This document shows positions 53,321 through 62,322 of a stretch of DNA of 64,000 bases, in pieces. Source of the stretch: CAVOGJ01 sp963695405 (lineage in GTDB: Bacteria > Planctomycetota > Planctomycetia > Pirellulales > Pirellulaceae); the NCBI GenBank assembly GCA_963695405.1, contig CAVOGJ010000008.1, positions 124,001 through 188,000 on the forward strand. The letters run 5' to 3'. A program made the position numbers and the translations under genes. Position 1 is the first letter of the stretch. Each line of letters opens with the position of its first letter. The notes beneath the pieces are model-generated. The model saw only the letters and a program-made list of their open reading frames with translations. It was not told the origin of the DNA and made no database searches.

Positions 53321-53647
53321 CGGTCGGCAATTCGTCTTGAGGAGTATTGGATAATGCTACCGCCGCTGCCTTTCCCGGTGGGTTCCGACAATCGGCGCGA
53401 CGGTCGAGACCCAACCCCGGCGGGATGGCCAGTTAAAATTAGTTCACGGTCTGAGGGAGGGCAAACTTTCCAGGGGCGAACAGGCCAACTGTCGTCGATT
53501 CGCGCGTTGGCAAGCCGACGCGGCGGCGTACAATAGCGACAATCGTTACAAACAAACGCGGCGAATCGGCGACTCGGCGATCGGCGACTCGGCGACTCGG
53601 CGAATCGGTGACTCGGCGAACCCTGGTGGACTCGAAAGGCACTCCGC
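53321..53647. other. Divergent promoter region with microsatellite-like repeat
   Basis: This region lies between the four-gene cluster and the membrane protein gene at 53648 and should hold both promoters. It contains the 8-bp repeat at 53559-53621. I see no clear -35/-10 pair. Confidence 0.45.
53559..53621. repeat. 8-bp tandem repeat, eight units
   Basis: Eight units of the type CGGCGACT follow each other, with one unit a base short and variants CGGCGAAT, CGGTGACT and CGGCGAAC. The array lies just 26 bp upstream of the start at 53648. Its length may vary and could affect expression of the following gene. Confidence 0.85.
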
Positions 53648-54058
53648 GTGAATCGTACTCGGAAGACAGGCAAGTCACGACGACGTGAAAAACGCCGACA
53701 TAGGAAAGGCGTGTCTCGGCGGCCTTCCTGGTCGGAAGCCGACGAGTCACGACCGGCGGTCGCAACAACGGTCGCCTGGCTGCTATGCGGCATGACGACC
53801 CTTGGGGCCCTGGTGATCACACTACTGATCCAAATCGCGGCTCACCTCGATGCAACCATGGATGCCGGCTCGATCTATGTCGCCGCCTTTCGCTTCGTCG
53901 CCATCATCACCGGGCTGCTGACGTTGCTCTTGACGATCGTGACCCTCCGCATCCGCCACCGACCACCGCCGGCTGCCATCACCCTGGGGGCCGTATTTTT
54001 GGGGGTCACCCCTCTCCTGTTGGCCTTCATCGATTCCATGTGGCGAACACCACGCTAA
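53648..54058 (+). CDS. Hypothetical membrane protein with basic N-terminus
   Basis: The 136-residue frame starts with GTG at 53648. The first 30 residues are very basic (RTRKTGKSRRREKRRHRKG), followed by three membrane helices (TTVAWLLCGMTTLGALVITL, VAAFRFVAIITGLLTLLL and ITLGAVFLGVTPLLLAFID). I do not recognise the family. The 8-bp repeat array lies immediately upstream. It may be cotranscribed with the next plus-strand gene, but 230 nt separate them. Confidence 0.65.
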   Translation: MNRTRKTGKSRRREKRRHRKGVSRRPSWSEADESRPAVATTVAWLLCGMTTLGALVITLLIQIAAHLDATMDAGSIYVAAFRFVAIITGLLTLLLTIVTLRIRHRPPPAAITLGAVFLGVTPLLLAFIDSMWRTPR

Positions 54059-54288
54059 GCCGACCGCCCCGCGCCCTGGCCAACGTGGCATCCGCCATGG
54101 GTAGCGTCGCTCGCCGGCGGGAGCTCGCGACAGCAATTTCGGCGCCGCTGGCATGTTTTCCCGCCGCAATTCCACTGGAAATCGACGCGAAAGCTCATCT
54201 CCCGGCTTGTAAATCCAGCTGGTTCAGGTATACCCAAGAATGTGGAATTTAATCGTTGACTGGTTGTTACGTGGGAAAGGAAGCATCG

Positions 54289-54867
54289 ATGCCCGTTTTC
54301 AAAGCGCTCCTCGGTGGACTAATCGGTGGAGGCCTTGGCGCATACGCGGCCGTCTTGATACAGCCCCTGCTGGGAACAGCGACGCCGTGGACGGTCCTGC
54401 TGGCTGGGCTCTGTGCGGGACTCGGTGTTCGTTTGGCCTGCGGCAATCAACGCAATTTTCTCACAGGTGTGGTGGCGGCTGTTGTCTCGATTTTGGCGCT
54501 TGTCGGAGTCACTTACTACACGTCCATGGCTGCCTTGAAGAATGCGGCTGAGACCACGACGCCTGCCATCATCAGTCGTACGGTCGAGGAAGTTGTAGAC
54601 GAGGAGGAGCCGGAGGAAGAGGTGGACGAAGTCGTGGAGACGGTGGTGGTCGAGCCTACGTTTTCGTCCGACCAGCTTGAAGTCAAGACGACCAGCACCT
54701 CACCTCAATCGTTGGACTGGTCTTCCATGGAAGTCATCTTGAACGGGCTCTCCGCGTTTCTCGCCTATCTGCTGGGTACCGGCTCGGCGGCAGCCACCGC
54801 GGTTGCCGCGCATGGCGGGGTAGATGAAGTCCCGGTCGACGAAGGGGACGCGGAAGAGAACGTCTAG
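54289..54867 (+). CDS. Hypothetical membrane protein with acidic linker
   Basis: The ATG at 54289, with AAGGAAG before it, gives 192 aa. Three hydrophobic segments come first (ALLGGLIGGGLGAYAAVL, VLLAGLCAGLGVRLA and GVVAAVVSILALVGVTYY). Then a Glu/Val-rich linker (VVDEEEPEEEVDEVVETV) leads to a last hydrophobic segment (LSAFLAYLLGTGSAAATAV). No known domain is seen. It ends 40 nt before the convergent outer membrane barrel gene. Confidence 0.65.
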   Translation: MPVFKALLGGLIGGGLGAYAAVLIQPLLGTATPWTVLLAGLCAGLGVRLACGNQRNFLTGVVAAVVSILALVGVTYYTSMAALKNAAETTTPAIISRTVEEVVDEEEPEEEVDEVVETVVVEPTFSSDQLEVKTTSTSPQSLDWSSMEVILNGLSAFLAYLLGTGSAAATAVAAHGGVDEVPVDEGDAEENV

Positions 54868-54907
54868 CGGAGTATTTTCCTCTGCGTTGCGGCCGGTCCC
54901 ATCCTTC

Positions 54908-56767
54908 TTAACGGCTCACACCCACAAAGAAGCTGAAGTTGCGGATCCGGTCGGTCTCGGCACGAGCGATCGGGACGGCAAAGTCGAGCGCAATCGGCGC
55001 GGGTCCCATTGCCGGGATATAGACTCTCAAGCCCAACCCAACGGCGACCCGGTAGTTGTCCCAGTTGATGTCCACGGTCGGTTCTACCGTTCCGTAATCG
55101 ACGAACGCCACTCCCTTCAACATGTCATCCGCCGTGATCGGGAACAGGTATTCAGCCGAGCTGATGTACAAGAACTCGCCGCCCACCACCACCCCTCCGT
55201 CGCGTGGCGACGCGGCGCGAAAATCGAAACCGCGGAGTGTCGTGTAACCTCCGGCGAAGAAGTTCTCAAAGATCGGCGTATCGGACCCCGTGAAACCGAG
55301 CCGAGTCGAGAAGCCCAGGACATGTCGCCCGGAACCGTCGGGACGCTCTGCCATAAGGAAGTAACGGCGAAAGTCGACTTCAGCACGTGAATAATCATAC
55401 GTGCCAAACACCTGTTCAAAACTCAGGTTGAGGAAATAACCTTGCGTCGGCTGAAACGAGATGTCACGTGTATCTTGCGTCAACGAGATACGCCCGCTGT
55501 AGAGCTCGTTATTCACCCCCACCACCTGATCTAACTCTGGCACTCCTGTCACGAGCGGATCGAGAATTTTGACCTCTTCTGCCCGGAGCCCAGCGCTGAT
55601 CGACAGGTCTGGTGTGAGTCGATAGCCAAATCCAAGGTTGCCACCCAGTCGCTGTTCATTCCAATCGACATATTGACGGTCGAACAGAAACGCACTGAAG
55701 GTGGAACTGACCCGCGTATTCATGACGTAGGGATTGGTGAACTGAAACATGTAGCGTTGCACTTGATTGCCGGGCAACGCCTCGATGCGGAATCCTTGCC
55801 CCGCCCCACGGAAGGCGCTGCCGTTCACAAAGTCGTCAAAGCCCTCCGGGATGGCGCGCCAGTCAAAGTTCCGCTCATCCAGAACGATTTGCCCGGTTAA
55901 ACCCGCATTCGAATTCACGGCGGCTCCCAACATGAAGCGGCCGGTCTGGGCTTCTTGGACGTTGACGATGATATCAGTCAATGGCGTTGGCACGCCAAGA
56001 CTGCGGTTCCCGAGTGGTGGCCCTTCCGGGACGACGCCGGGAGTCGGACCAAAAGGTCCGTAGGGTGCCGCGTACTGCGGAAATACACGACCGGCGGCGC
56101 CCTGTTGAAACTTGGGGCCGGGCGAACCGGGTGGAAGCCGCTCGACCGTTGGCGGCGTTGTTACGAGCGGTGGGCCACCGGGGGGGAGCGTTTCCACGGG
56201 AGGCACATAGCCTCCCGGAGGTGGCGGTGCGTTCGACGCTGCCCCGGGGGGCGGCGGATAAGTATTCCCGGCCGGTGGCGGCGTCCCCGAGGGGGACCAC
56301 AACTGGTCAGCCTGCTGTTGCACGCCCGGATTGGTAAATTGAGCCAATTGTACCGGCGATGGTGCGGCAGGCACCTGGCCGCTGTTGGTCGTCGGCTGGC
56401 CCGAACTTGCCATCGGATAACGCCAATGATCGCCGTTGTTACCCATCGACTCGTTTTCGAGATAGTCCGCCGTCGTGACCTGATTCTGATGGCGCACGAC
56501 CGCTGGCAGAGCCGCTCCCTGCTGGATGGCGCCGGGCGGCAAAGTCACTGCGGGAGGCTGAGCCATGCCGGTAGGCAGTGAGCTCGGGGGGTTGGCGGAA
56601 CGCCACGGCGAAGCGCATCCGCTGGCCAGAACGAGACTCAAGCCGAGCCGTTGAAGGGTCCGCCATGGTTGGTTCCGTGAGGAACCTGCCCGCTTCCGCT
56701 GCGCGGATCGCTTCCCGCCCGCAGTTCGGGACCATTCCAAAAATTTTTCGTGCCAGGCAATACTCAC
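54908..56767 (-). CDS. Outer membrane barrel protein of the BamA/TamA (Omp85) family with lipobox N-terminus
   Basis: The 619-residue frame begins with GTG at 56767, overlapping the stop of the POTRA gene by 4 nt. A possible lipoprotein signal ends in LSLVLASGC (C51), followed by a long Pro/Gly/Gln-rich region up to about residue 245. From about 260 the Omp85 barrel (bacterial surface antigen domain) starts, with YMFQFTNPYVMNTRVSSTF, YSGRISLTQDTRDISFQPT, SRHVLGFSTRLGFTG-like strands and the end IPAMGPAPIALDFAVPIA with FSFFVGVSR. It would insert outer membrane proteins together with the POTRA protein. Confidence 0.82.
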   Translation of the reverse strand: MSIAWHEKFLEWSRTAGGKRSAQRKRAGSSRNQPWRTLQRLGLSLVLASGCASPWRSANPPSSLPTGMAQPPAVTLPPGAIQQGAALPAVVRHQNQVTTADYLENESMGNNGDHWRYPMASSGQPTTNSGQVPAAPSPVQLAQFTNPGVQQQADQLWSPSGTPPPAGNTYPPPPGAASNAPPPPGGYVPPVETLPPGGPPLVTTPPTVERLPPGSPGPKFQQGAAGRVFPQYAAPYGPFGPTPGVVPEGPPLGNRSLGVPTPLTDIIVNVQEAQTGRFMLGAAVNSNAGLTGQIVLDERNFDWRAIPEGFDDFVNGSAFRGAGQGFRIEALPGNQVQRYMFQFTNPYVMNTRVSSTFSAFLFDRQYVDWNEQRLGGNLGFGYRLTPDLSISAGLRAEEVKILDPLVTGVPELDQVVGVNNELYSGRISLTQDTRDISFQPTQGYFLNLSFEQVFGTYDYSRAEVDFRRYFLMAERPDGSGRHVLGFSTRLGFTGSDTPIFENFFAGGYTTLRGFDFRAASPRDGGVVVGGEFLYISSAEYLFPITADDMLKGVAFVDYGTVEPTVDINWDNYRVAVGLGLRVYIPAMGPAPIALDFAVPIARAETDRIRNFSFFVGVSR

Positions 56768-58338
56768 GGTGAATTCCCCCTGGCTGTTGCGCGAACCGTC
56801 GGGGCAAGCACGCCATCGACGACGATGTCGACGATCGGCAGTACCGGGCGATAGCAGCTGGTGGCCGGCTGCTGACCGCGAATGGTGGGTTCGCGCGGAT
56901 TCGAGGGCCCCTCGGCGTATCGAACATCCGCATTCTCGGGAGGTTTGATGACAATATCCGGAGTGATGCCGGCGGCCGGGTTATTGAGGAATAGTTCGGA
57001 AGCCTGCAGACGACGTTCGCTATTTCTAATTTCCCGAATATCCACGATGTCCCCGGGACGGATGGAAAGGCGATTCAGCACCACGGTTCGCCTGGTACGC
57101 GGGTTGTCCCCGTCAATATTGACGATGATTTTGCCAACTCGATATTGCTGTCCTTCATCGATCTTGAACACCAGATCGAGAGCGCCAGGAGCCTCTTGAA
57201 AACGAGGCTCTCCATTAATATCTGCGAAGATGTAGCCTTGGCTGCCGTAGTGATCACGCAATTCGCCCAGATCGCGTTGCAGCCGGGCCAGATGGAAGTA
57301 TTCACCCTTCCGCGTCTCCATCAGCCCCAGCAGTGCCTCACTGCGAAAATGTGAATTACCCTCCACCCGAATGTCATTGACGCGATAACGTGGGCCTTCA
57401 TCAATGACGAACTTGATTCTGGCCCAGGTACGATCGTCGTTGTAGGCAACCTCGCGTCCAATCCTGGCTTTGAAGAATCCGAGGCTGCGATAATAGGACG
57501 TCAGGCGATCGACATCCTGGTCGATCGTGTCTACGTTGGCCTTTGGGCCAATCGTCGTGATGCCAGTCACATCGATACGCGCCAAGGTGCCGATGATCCC
57601 GGGCGAGGACTCGATCTGCGTTCTCAAACGTGCATCGGTAGCGATCGTATTGCCTTCGAACTCGACGCCAGCGACCCGTTGGACGACCCCCTCGTGGACC
57701 TGCAAAACGACACCCCGGGCGCCAGGCTTGGTCCCTTCGATGATGTCAACATGTGCCTCGACGTAACCTTTGTCCCGATAGAAAGTCTCCATCCGCCGCC
57801 GCGCCTCTTCGACATCGAAGGGATTCAGCGGATCGCCGGCCTTCAATCCCAGTTCCTTGTTTAACGTCTTGTCCTTGATCCGCTCATTGCCAACGTAACG
57901 GACATACTGCATCACCTCTTGTTCCACGACCCGAAACGTAATGGCCTTGCCACCGTTCAAGTCGCGTTTGAAGATACGAACCTCTTTAAACAATTTGGAA
58001 GCCATCAGTTTTCGCACGTCTTCCTGCACGGCTTGCGGATCGTAGTTGCGGTCTTCCCGTGTCATGAGCATCGACAAGATTTTGGCGGTCGGGATACGGT
58101 CGTTCCCCTCGACCTCGACGCGGGTGACGGGAATCTGGTCAACCGGACCGTAAAAGGGAGTTCGCTGCCGCTTTTTGCTCGCCTCCGGGAGCGCGGCGGG
58201 CGGCTGTCCTGGACCTCCGCCGAAGCCGGCATTTCCACCGAATTGCGCGGGCGCGGTCGCAACCAGAGTCCCTACCACCATGGTGGCAAGAATCGCCTGG
58301 ATCGAGATGGGGCGCACGTCAACTCGCAGCAAGGTCAT
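56764..58338 (-). CDS. POTRA-domain protein, periplasmic half of a split BamA-like Omp85
   Basis: The 524-residue protein has a signal peptide ending near VATAPAQFGG and then five POTRA repeats. Their conserved starts are TRVEVEGNDRIPTAKIL, YVRYVGNERIKDKTLNKEL, VAGVEFEGNTIATDARL, DIRVEGNSHFRSEALLG and KIIVNIDGDNPRTRRTVVL. It lacks the C-terminal beta-barrel of normal BamA and ends after a Pro/Arg-rich tail. The barrel is encoded by the next gene, with a 4-nt GTGA overlap. The two must cooperate or form one complex; a simple frameshift is unlikely, because the barrel protein has its own signal. Confidence 0.85.
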   Translation of the reverse strand: MTLLRVDVRPISIQAILATMVVGTLVATAPAQFGGNAGFGGGPGQPPAALPEASKKRQRTPFYGPVDQIPVTRVEVEGNDRIPTAKILSMLMTREDRNYDPQAVQEDVRKLMASKLFKEVRIFKRDLNGGKAITFRVVEQEVMQYVRYVGNERIKDKTLNKELGLKAGDPLNPFDVEEARRRMETFYRDKGYVEAHVDIIEGTKPGARGVVLQVHEGVVQRVAGVEFEGNTIATDARLRTQIESSPGIIGTLARIDVTGITTIGPKANVDTIDQDVDRLTSYYRSLGFFKARIGREVAYNDDRTWARIKFVIDEGPRYRVNDIRVEGNSHFRSEALLGLMETRKGEYFHLARLQRDLGELRDHYGSQGYIFADINGEPRFQEAPGALDLVFKIDEGQQYRVGKIIVNIDGDNPRTRRTVVLNRLSIRPGDIVDIREIRNSERRLQASELFLNNPAAGITPDIVIKPPENADVRYAEGPSNPREPTIRGQQPATSCYRPVLPIVDIVVDGVLAPTVRATARGNSP

Positions 58339-58394
58339 CGATGTTCCGTCATCTCTGGGAGAGGTGGTGTAGACAAATGATCAGTCGACAAGCA

Positions 58395-58418
58395 GGCCCA
58401 GGACCGCCGGCGGTCTTG
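58395..58418. repeat. 24-bp near-perfect palindrome
   Basis: The sequence CCCAGGACCGCC is followed at once by its complement with one mismatch. It lies 57 nt upstream of the POTRA gene start. It may be an operator or a short hairpin in the leader of the POTRA transcript. Confidence 0.5.
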
Positions 58419-58744
58419 GGCGGGAACGAATAGCGAAACCCGCCCATGTCGGCAACCCGAACTTGCAACTTGCCAACGAGAAGCCGACGAGACGTCACGA
58501 AACCGTCGTCAGCGGATGTGGCAACTGCTATCATGAAGTGGCCGCCAGGAAAGAAACAGAAACGCAAGCGGAAGCAAAGAATCCTCGACTCGATTCTGCA
58601 GGCGAGCAGCGCGGACCGCCACGGACATTAGTCAAAAAGGGCCTCTGCCAGCAGAGGCGAACTGTCGACCGCGGGTTTTCCGCCCCAGAAAAACGCCCAA
58701 CCCGCAGAGAAACGGAACAGAATTCTCGCCCCGGTGTGTCGCCG

Positions 58745-58774
58745 TTGACCGCTGATTCATGCGCTCTCTAGAAT
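58745..58774 (+). promoter_or_regulatory. Candidate promoter of the DsbD-like gene
   Basis: TTGACC (five of six consensus) at 58745-58750 is followed by an 18-nt spacer and TAGAAT (five of six) at 58769-58774. Transcription would begin near 58781, about 30 nt before the ATG at 58812. This is the best promoter match I noticed in the window. Confidence 0.6.
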
Positions 58775-58811
58775 CGGAGCTCTTCCTGATGAATATCCCG
58801 GGAACCACCCA

Positions 58812-60863
58812 ATGCGATTGATCACGCGCCACGCTGTCGCTTTGTTTATAGCCTTCGCGGGACTTCTTGTGATTGCCTCCAGCGGTCAGGAGCAGGTAAC
58901 TCGCGGGATGTTGGAAGACTCTGCATTTCCACGTCTGAGCGGTCTCGATGATTTGCTGAGCGGATTGCCAGCCGCAGACGCGGCGTCATCCGGTGTGGCG
59001 ACTTCCGCGCGAGTCATGTCTTATCAGGCGGGGAAGACAGGTGTGCTGCAGGTGGCGGCCGACATGAATCCGGGTTGGCATTTATATTCTATCACGCAAC
59101 CTTACGATGCGGATGGACGCGGGCCGCGGCGTACTGAAATCGTGATTCAAGCGAGCGGTGATTTTGTCATCACCGGACCCTTCCAACCCGATCATCCGCC
59201 CACGGTTGTGCCGGCGGACCTATTTCCGGTACCGGAAGAGTATCACGAACATCGCGTCGTTTGGTCGGCGCCGATACGCTTCTCACAGGGCGTATCGCCA
59301 GAACAAGTCATGGTGACGGGGCATTTGCGAGGACAATTGTGCCAGGAAGACGGCGCTTGCGTCACCCTCAAGGCCGAGATGACGTCCTTCCAAGGCGGCT
59401 TTGCCGGCGTCGTCTCGGATGGATCCGTCGGGGCGGATTCCGACGGTCCGCCCACGGAAGTGACAACGGCGGCGGCCTCATCCTCCGGACAGTTATCGTC
59501 GTCGGTCGCCGTGTCTGCTCCACCAAGCGACAGCGGTCCTATCGCGGTGCAACCGCGGAATATGGGTGGCTGGCTCCAGCGGGCCTTCGCGGGAGGCTCG
59601 CTCGAATCGGCGCCGATCGGCGTGATTATGGCGGCGGCCTTCCTGGGCGGCCTCATCCTCAACCTGATGCCCTGCGTCCTCCCTGTCATCGGCTTGAAGC
59701 TGATGTCGTTTTCGCAGCAAGCGGGCGAATCTCGTGGCCGCATTCTGGCACTAAACCTCAGTTTCCTAGCCGGCCTGATGGGTGTCTTTATGGTACTCGC
59801 CGCCCTGGCCGCCTTCGCGGGACTAGCCTGGGGCGCTCAGTTTCAAAAACCAGAATTCGGCATCGCGATGGCAGTCCTCGTGTTTGTTTTTGCTCTCAGC
59901 TTTCTTGGCGTTTGGGAAGTCCCCATTCCCGGATTTGTGGGTCGCGGCAAGACGGCCGAATTGTCTGAACGCGAGGGCCTGGCGGGCGCCTTTTTCAAGG
60001 GAGTGCTGACGACGTTGCTAGCGACCCCTTGCAGCGGTCCGTTGATCATGCCGGTCCTGGGTTGGGCTTCCGTGCAGGCCACCCCCATTACCTTCGCTAC
60101 CTTCGCCTGCATGGGCCTGGGAATGGGATCGCCCTACTTGCTTATTGGACTGATGCCGGGCCTCGCCAATCGCTTACCTCGTCCTGGCGCCTGGATGGAG
60201 ACATTCAAGGAGTTGATGGGCTTCGTGCTCCTAGCCACCGTAGTCTGGATTTTCAGCTTCATCAAAACCGAATACTTCTTACCCACACTGGCGTTAATGT
60301 TTGCCAGCTGGGCCGCTTGCTGGTGGATTGGTCGCGTTCCAATCACGGCCGAATGGGGCAGGAAAGTCCGCACCTATGTCATGGCCATTGGCCTGGCCGT
60401 GCTGCTGGGCATGGGCAGCTTTCGCTACCTGAGCTCACCGGCAACCGCGGCCACCGCGGCGTCGGATTACCCGGCATTCTCTCAGACAACGCTGGACGAA
60501 TATCGGCAGAGCGGCAAAACCGTACTCGTCGATTTCACGGCGGACTGGTGCACGACTTGCAAGCTGAACGAAAAGCTGGCCATCTATACCGAAACGACGG
60601 AGCAATTCCTGGCCGATAACGAGATCGAGGTCCTCGTCGCTGACCTGACGGAAGTGAATCCCGAAGCGGAGCGGCTCTTGGAAAGACTGGGCAACAAGAT
60701 TCACGCCATCCCGTTCTACGCCGTTTTTCCCGGAGATGATCGGCCTGCTTACACGTTTGGCAACACGATCCTGACGCAAAATGCATTCATCGGCCACCTG
60801 GAGACAGCGACAGCCAGCGGGCCATTCGGAAACGGCACGGCGGTGCCAGCAACGCGTCGGTGA
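58812..60863 (+). CDS. dsbD: DsbD-like thiol:disulfide interchange protein
   Basis: The 683-residue protein has a signal peptide, a periplasmic N-terminal domain (DsbD-alpha-like, with CQEDGACV at about 177-184), a central block of membrane helices with the CcdA/DsbD pattern (LNLMPCVLPVIGLKLM, TPCSGPLIMPVLGWA) and a C-terminal thioredoxin domain with DWCTTCKLNEK (active-site CTTC). It transfers electrons from cytoplasmic thioredoxin to exported proteins such as the TlpA-like lipoprotein at 22.7 kb. The helices contain the two membrane-embedded cysteines typical of the family. It ends 3 nt before the convergent purM stop. Confidence 0.9.
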   Translation: MRLITRHAVALFIAFAGLLVIASSGQEQVTRGMLEDSAFPRLSGLDDLLSGLPAADAASSGVATSARVMSYQAGKTGVLQVAADMNPGWHLYSITQPYDADGRGPRRTEIVIQASGDFVITGPFQPDHPPTVVPADLFPVPEEYHEHRVVWSAPIRFSQGVSPEQVMVTGHLRGQLCQEDGACVTLKAEMTSFQGGFAGVVSDGSVGADSDGPPTEVTTAAASSSGQLSSSVAVSAPPSDSGPIAVQPRNMGGWLQRAFAGGSLESAPIGVIMAAAFLGGLILNLMPCVLPVIGLKLMSFSQQAGESRGRILALNLSFLAGLMGVFMVLAALAAFAGLAWGAQFQKPEFGIAMAVLVFVFALSFLGVWEVPIPGFVGRGKTAELSEREGLAGAFFKGVLTTLLATPCSGPLIMPVLGWASVQATPITFATFACMGLGMGSPYLLIGLMPGLANRLPRPGAWMETFKELMGFVLLATVVWIFSFIKTEYFLPTLALMFASWAACWWIGRVPITAEWGRKVRTYVMAIGLAVLLGMGSFRYLSSPATAATAASDYPAFSQTTLDEYRQSGKTVLVDFTADWCTTCKLNEKLAIYTETTEQFLADNEIEVLVADLTEVNPEAERLLERLGNKIHAIPFYAVFPGDDRPAYTFGNTILTQNAFIGHLETATASGPFGNGTAVPATRR

Positions 60864-60866
60864 AGC

Positions 60867-61929
60867 TCACGATCGATAGATGACTTGTCCGCTGCCACCG
60901 ATCACACGGCCGATCGTCCAGCTCTCCAGTCCGCACTCTTTCAACAACGAAGTCACCTGGTTGGCATAGTAGGCGCTGACCACCAGCGCCATTCCGATAC
61001 CCCGATTGAATACCCGCTCCATCTCGACATCCTCGATATCCCCCAGTCGTTGAAGCCATCCGAACACGGGGGGCATCTGCCAACTCCCTGCTTCGATTTC
61101 GACGTCGGTCTGCGCCGGTACAATGCGGCCTAGGTTCTCGGCGAGTCCACCGCCGGTGATGTGCGCGATCCCATGTACGACACTCTTGACGCGATAATAC
61201 GACTGAATGTGGCGAAGGGCCCGGGCATAGATCACCGTGGGTGTTAGTAGCACCTGGCCTACCGTGCCCCCAAGCTCGGGGATGATCTCATCAATCCCAT
61301 GGCCGGCCACCTCCAAGGCGACCTTGCGCGAGACTGTAGCCGTTGGAGTGGAGTCCCGAGGAGGCGATCCCGAGTACCACATCGCCGGGAACGATCGATC
61401 GACCGTCGATTAAATGCTTGCGTTCCACGACACCCACGCAAAAGCCGGCGAGATCGTAATCACCGGCCGCGTAGAGGTCGGGCATGATCGCCGTTTCGCC
61501 ACCCAGCAACGCACAATCGGCTTCCAGGCAGCCGTGGCTGATCCCCTCGACAAGCTGTTCCAAAAGATCGGGATCGTCCTTGCCCATGGCAACATAATCG
61601 AGAAAAAAGAGTGGTTCCGCGCCGGTACACAACGCGTCGTTGATGCTCATGGCGACCAGGTCCAGGCCGACCGTATCGTGCTTGCCCACCAGTTGCGCGA
61701 CCTTCAGTTTCGTACCGACACCGTCGGTACACGAAACGAGAACCGGATCTTCATAATTCCGCGCGAAGAGGCGACTGGAAAAATCGAGCTGAAATAGTCC
61801 CGCAAAACCGCCGTCTTGACGAATCACGCGGGGACTGAATGTCCGGTGCATCATCCGCGGCAGACGCGACATGGCGTCCCGATACGTGTCGAGATCGACA
61901 CCCGCATCTTTGTACGTAAATTTGGACAT
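60867..61929 (-). CDS. purM: Phosphoribosylformylglycinamidine cyclo-ligase, frameshifted
   Basis: PurM closes FGAM to AIR in purine synthesis with ATP. The first frame (ATG 61929) has YKDAGVDLDTYRDAMSRL, SCTDGVGTKLKVAQ, ALLGGETAIMPDLY and VLGIASSGLHSNGYSLA, then loses the frame. The next frame continues KVALEVAGHGIDEIIPELG, AHITGGGLAENLGRIVPA and MALVVSAYYANQVTSLL to 60867. The lesion is at about 61326. Restoring a lost GC pair gives SLARKVALEVAG, the family sequence. The joined protein has about 354 residues, the expected length. As read, the enzyme would be truncated at about 212 residues, so this is either a sequence error or an unusual loss. Confidence 0.9.
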
Positions 61930-62322
61930 AGATTGCTGGAGCCAGGTTGGTTGAGCCGATCAGCCAAAGTGAAGGCCCATCTTACGGCGTCGCGGACCGG
62001 ATGTCAGGGACCCGAACAGCCACGGAGCAGCGGTTTTTCGATTGCTTGCCGTTCGGGAAGCTGGTAGGTTCCGTCGTTACGTGCCGTCGATCTTCCGGCG
62101 GCGCGGTCCGTTCCCGCCTAGACTACCGAGCCGGTCTCAGCGGACGCGATCGGCTTGACTGGAAAAGCTTTCCTGACGTCTCACTTTTGGCCTTTCGTCG
62201 CAGGTGTCCTTACGCGACCAAGATTTTGAGCATCGCTTTGCAGGGATGTCGCGCCCCGGAAATTATGGGTGGTATCCTTGCGTCGAATCGAAACTCATTC
62301 ACCCGCTTGACAGGCCTGACTC
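61930..62322. other. Divergent intergenic region between purM and glgX
   Basis: This 393-bp region should hold both promoters. TTGACT at 62155-62160 is a fair -35 box for the plus strand, with no good -10 box at the right distance. I see no gene, repeat or riboswitch-like fold. Confidence 0.4.

Larger units (their letters stand above)
58339..58811. other. Divergent intergenic region between the POTRA gene and the DsbD-like gene
   Basis: About 470 bases, containing the palindrome at 58395-58418 and the promoter at 58745-58774. The promoter of the POTRA gene should lie next to the palindrome. Short open frames here are not supported by ribosome binding sites. Confidence 0.45.

Noticed and set aside
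1863..61330. Programmed ribosomal frameshifting as the explanation of the four lesions
   Set aside because: None of the sites has a slippery heptamer, a stop codon in the decoding position or an internal Shine-Dalgarno, and the genes are unrelated. Error or mutation is simpler.
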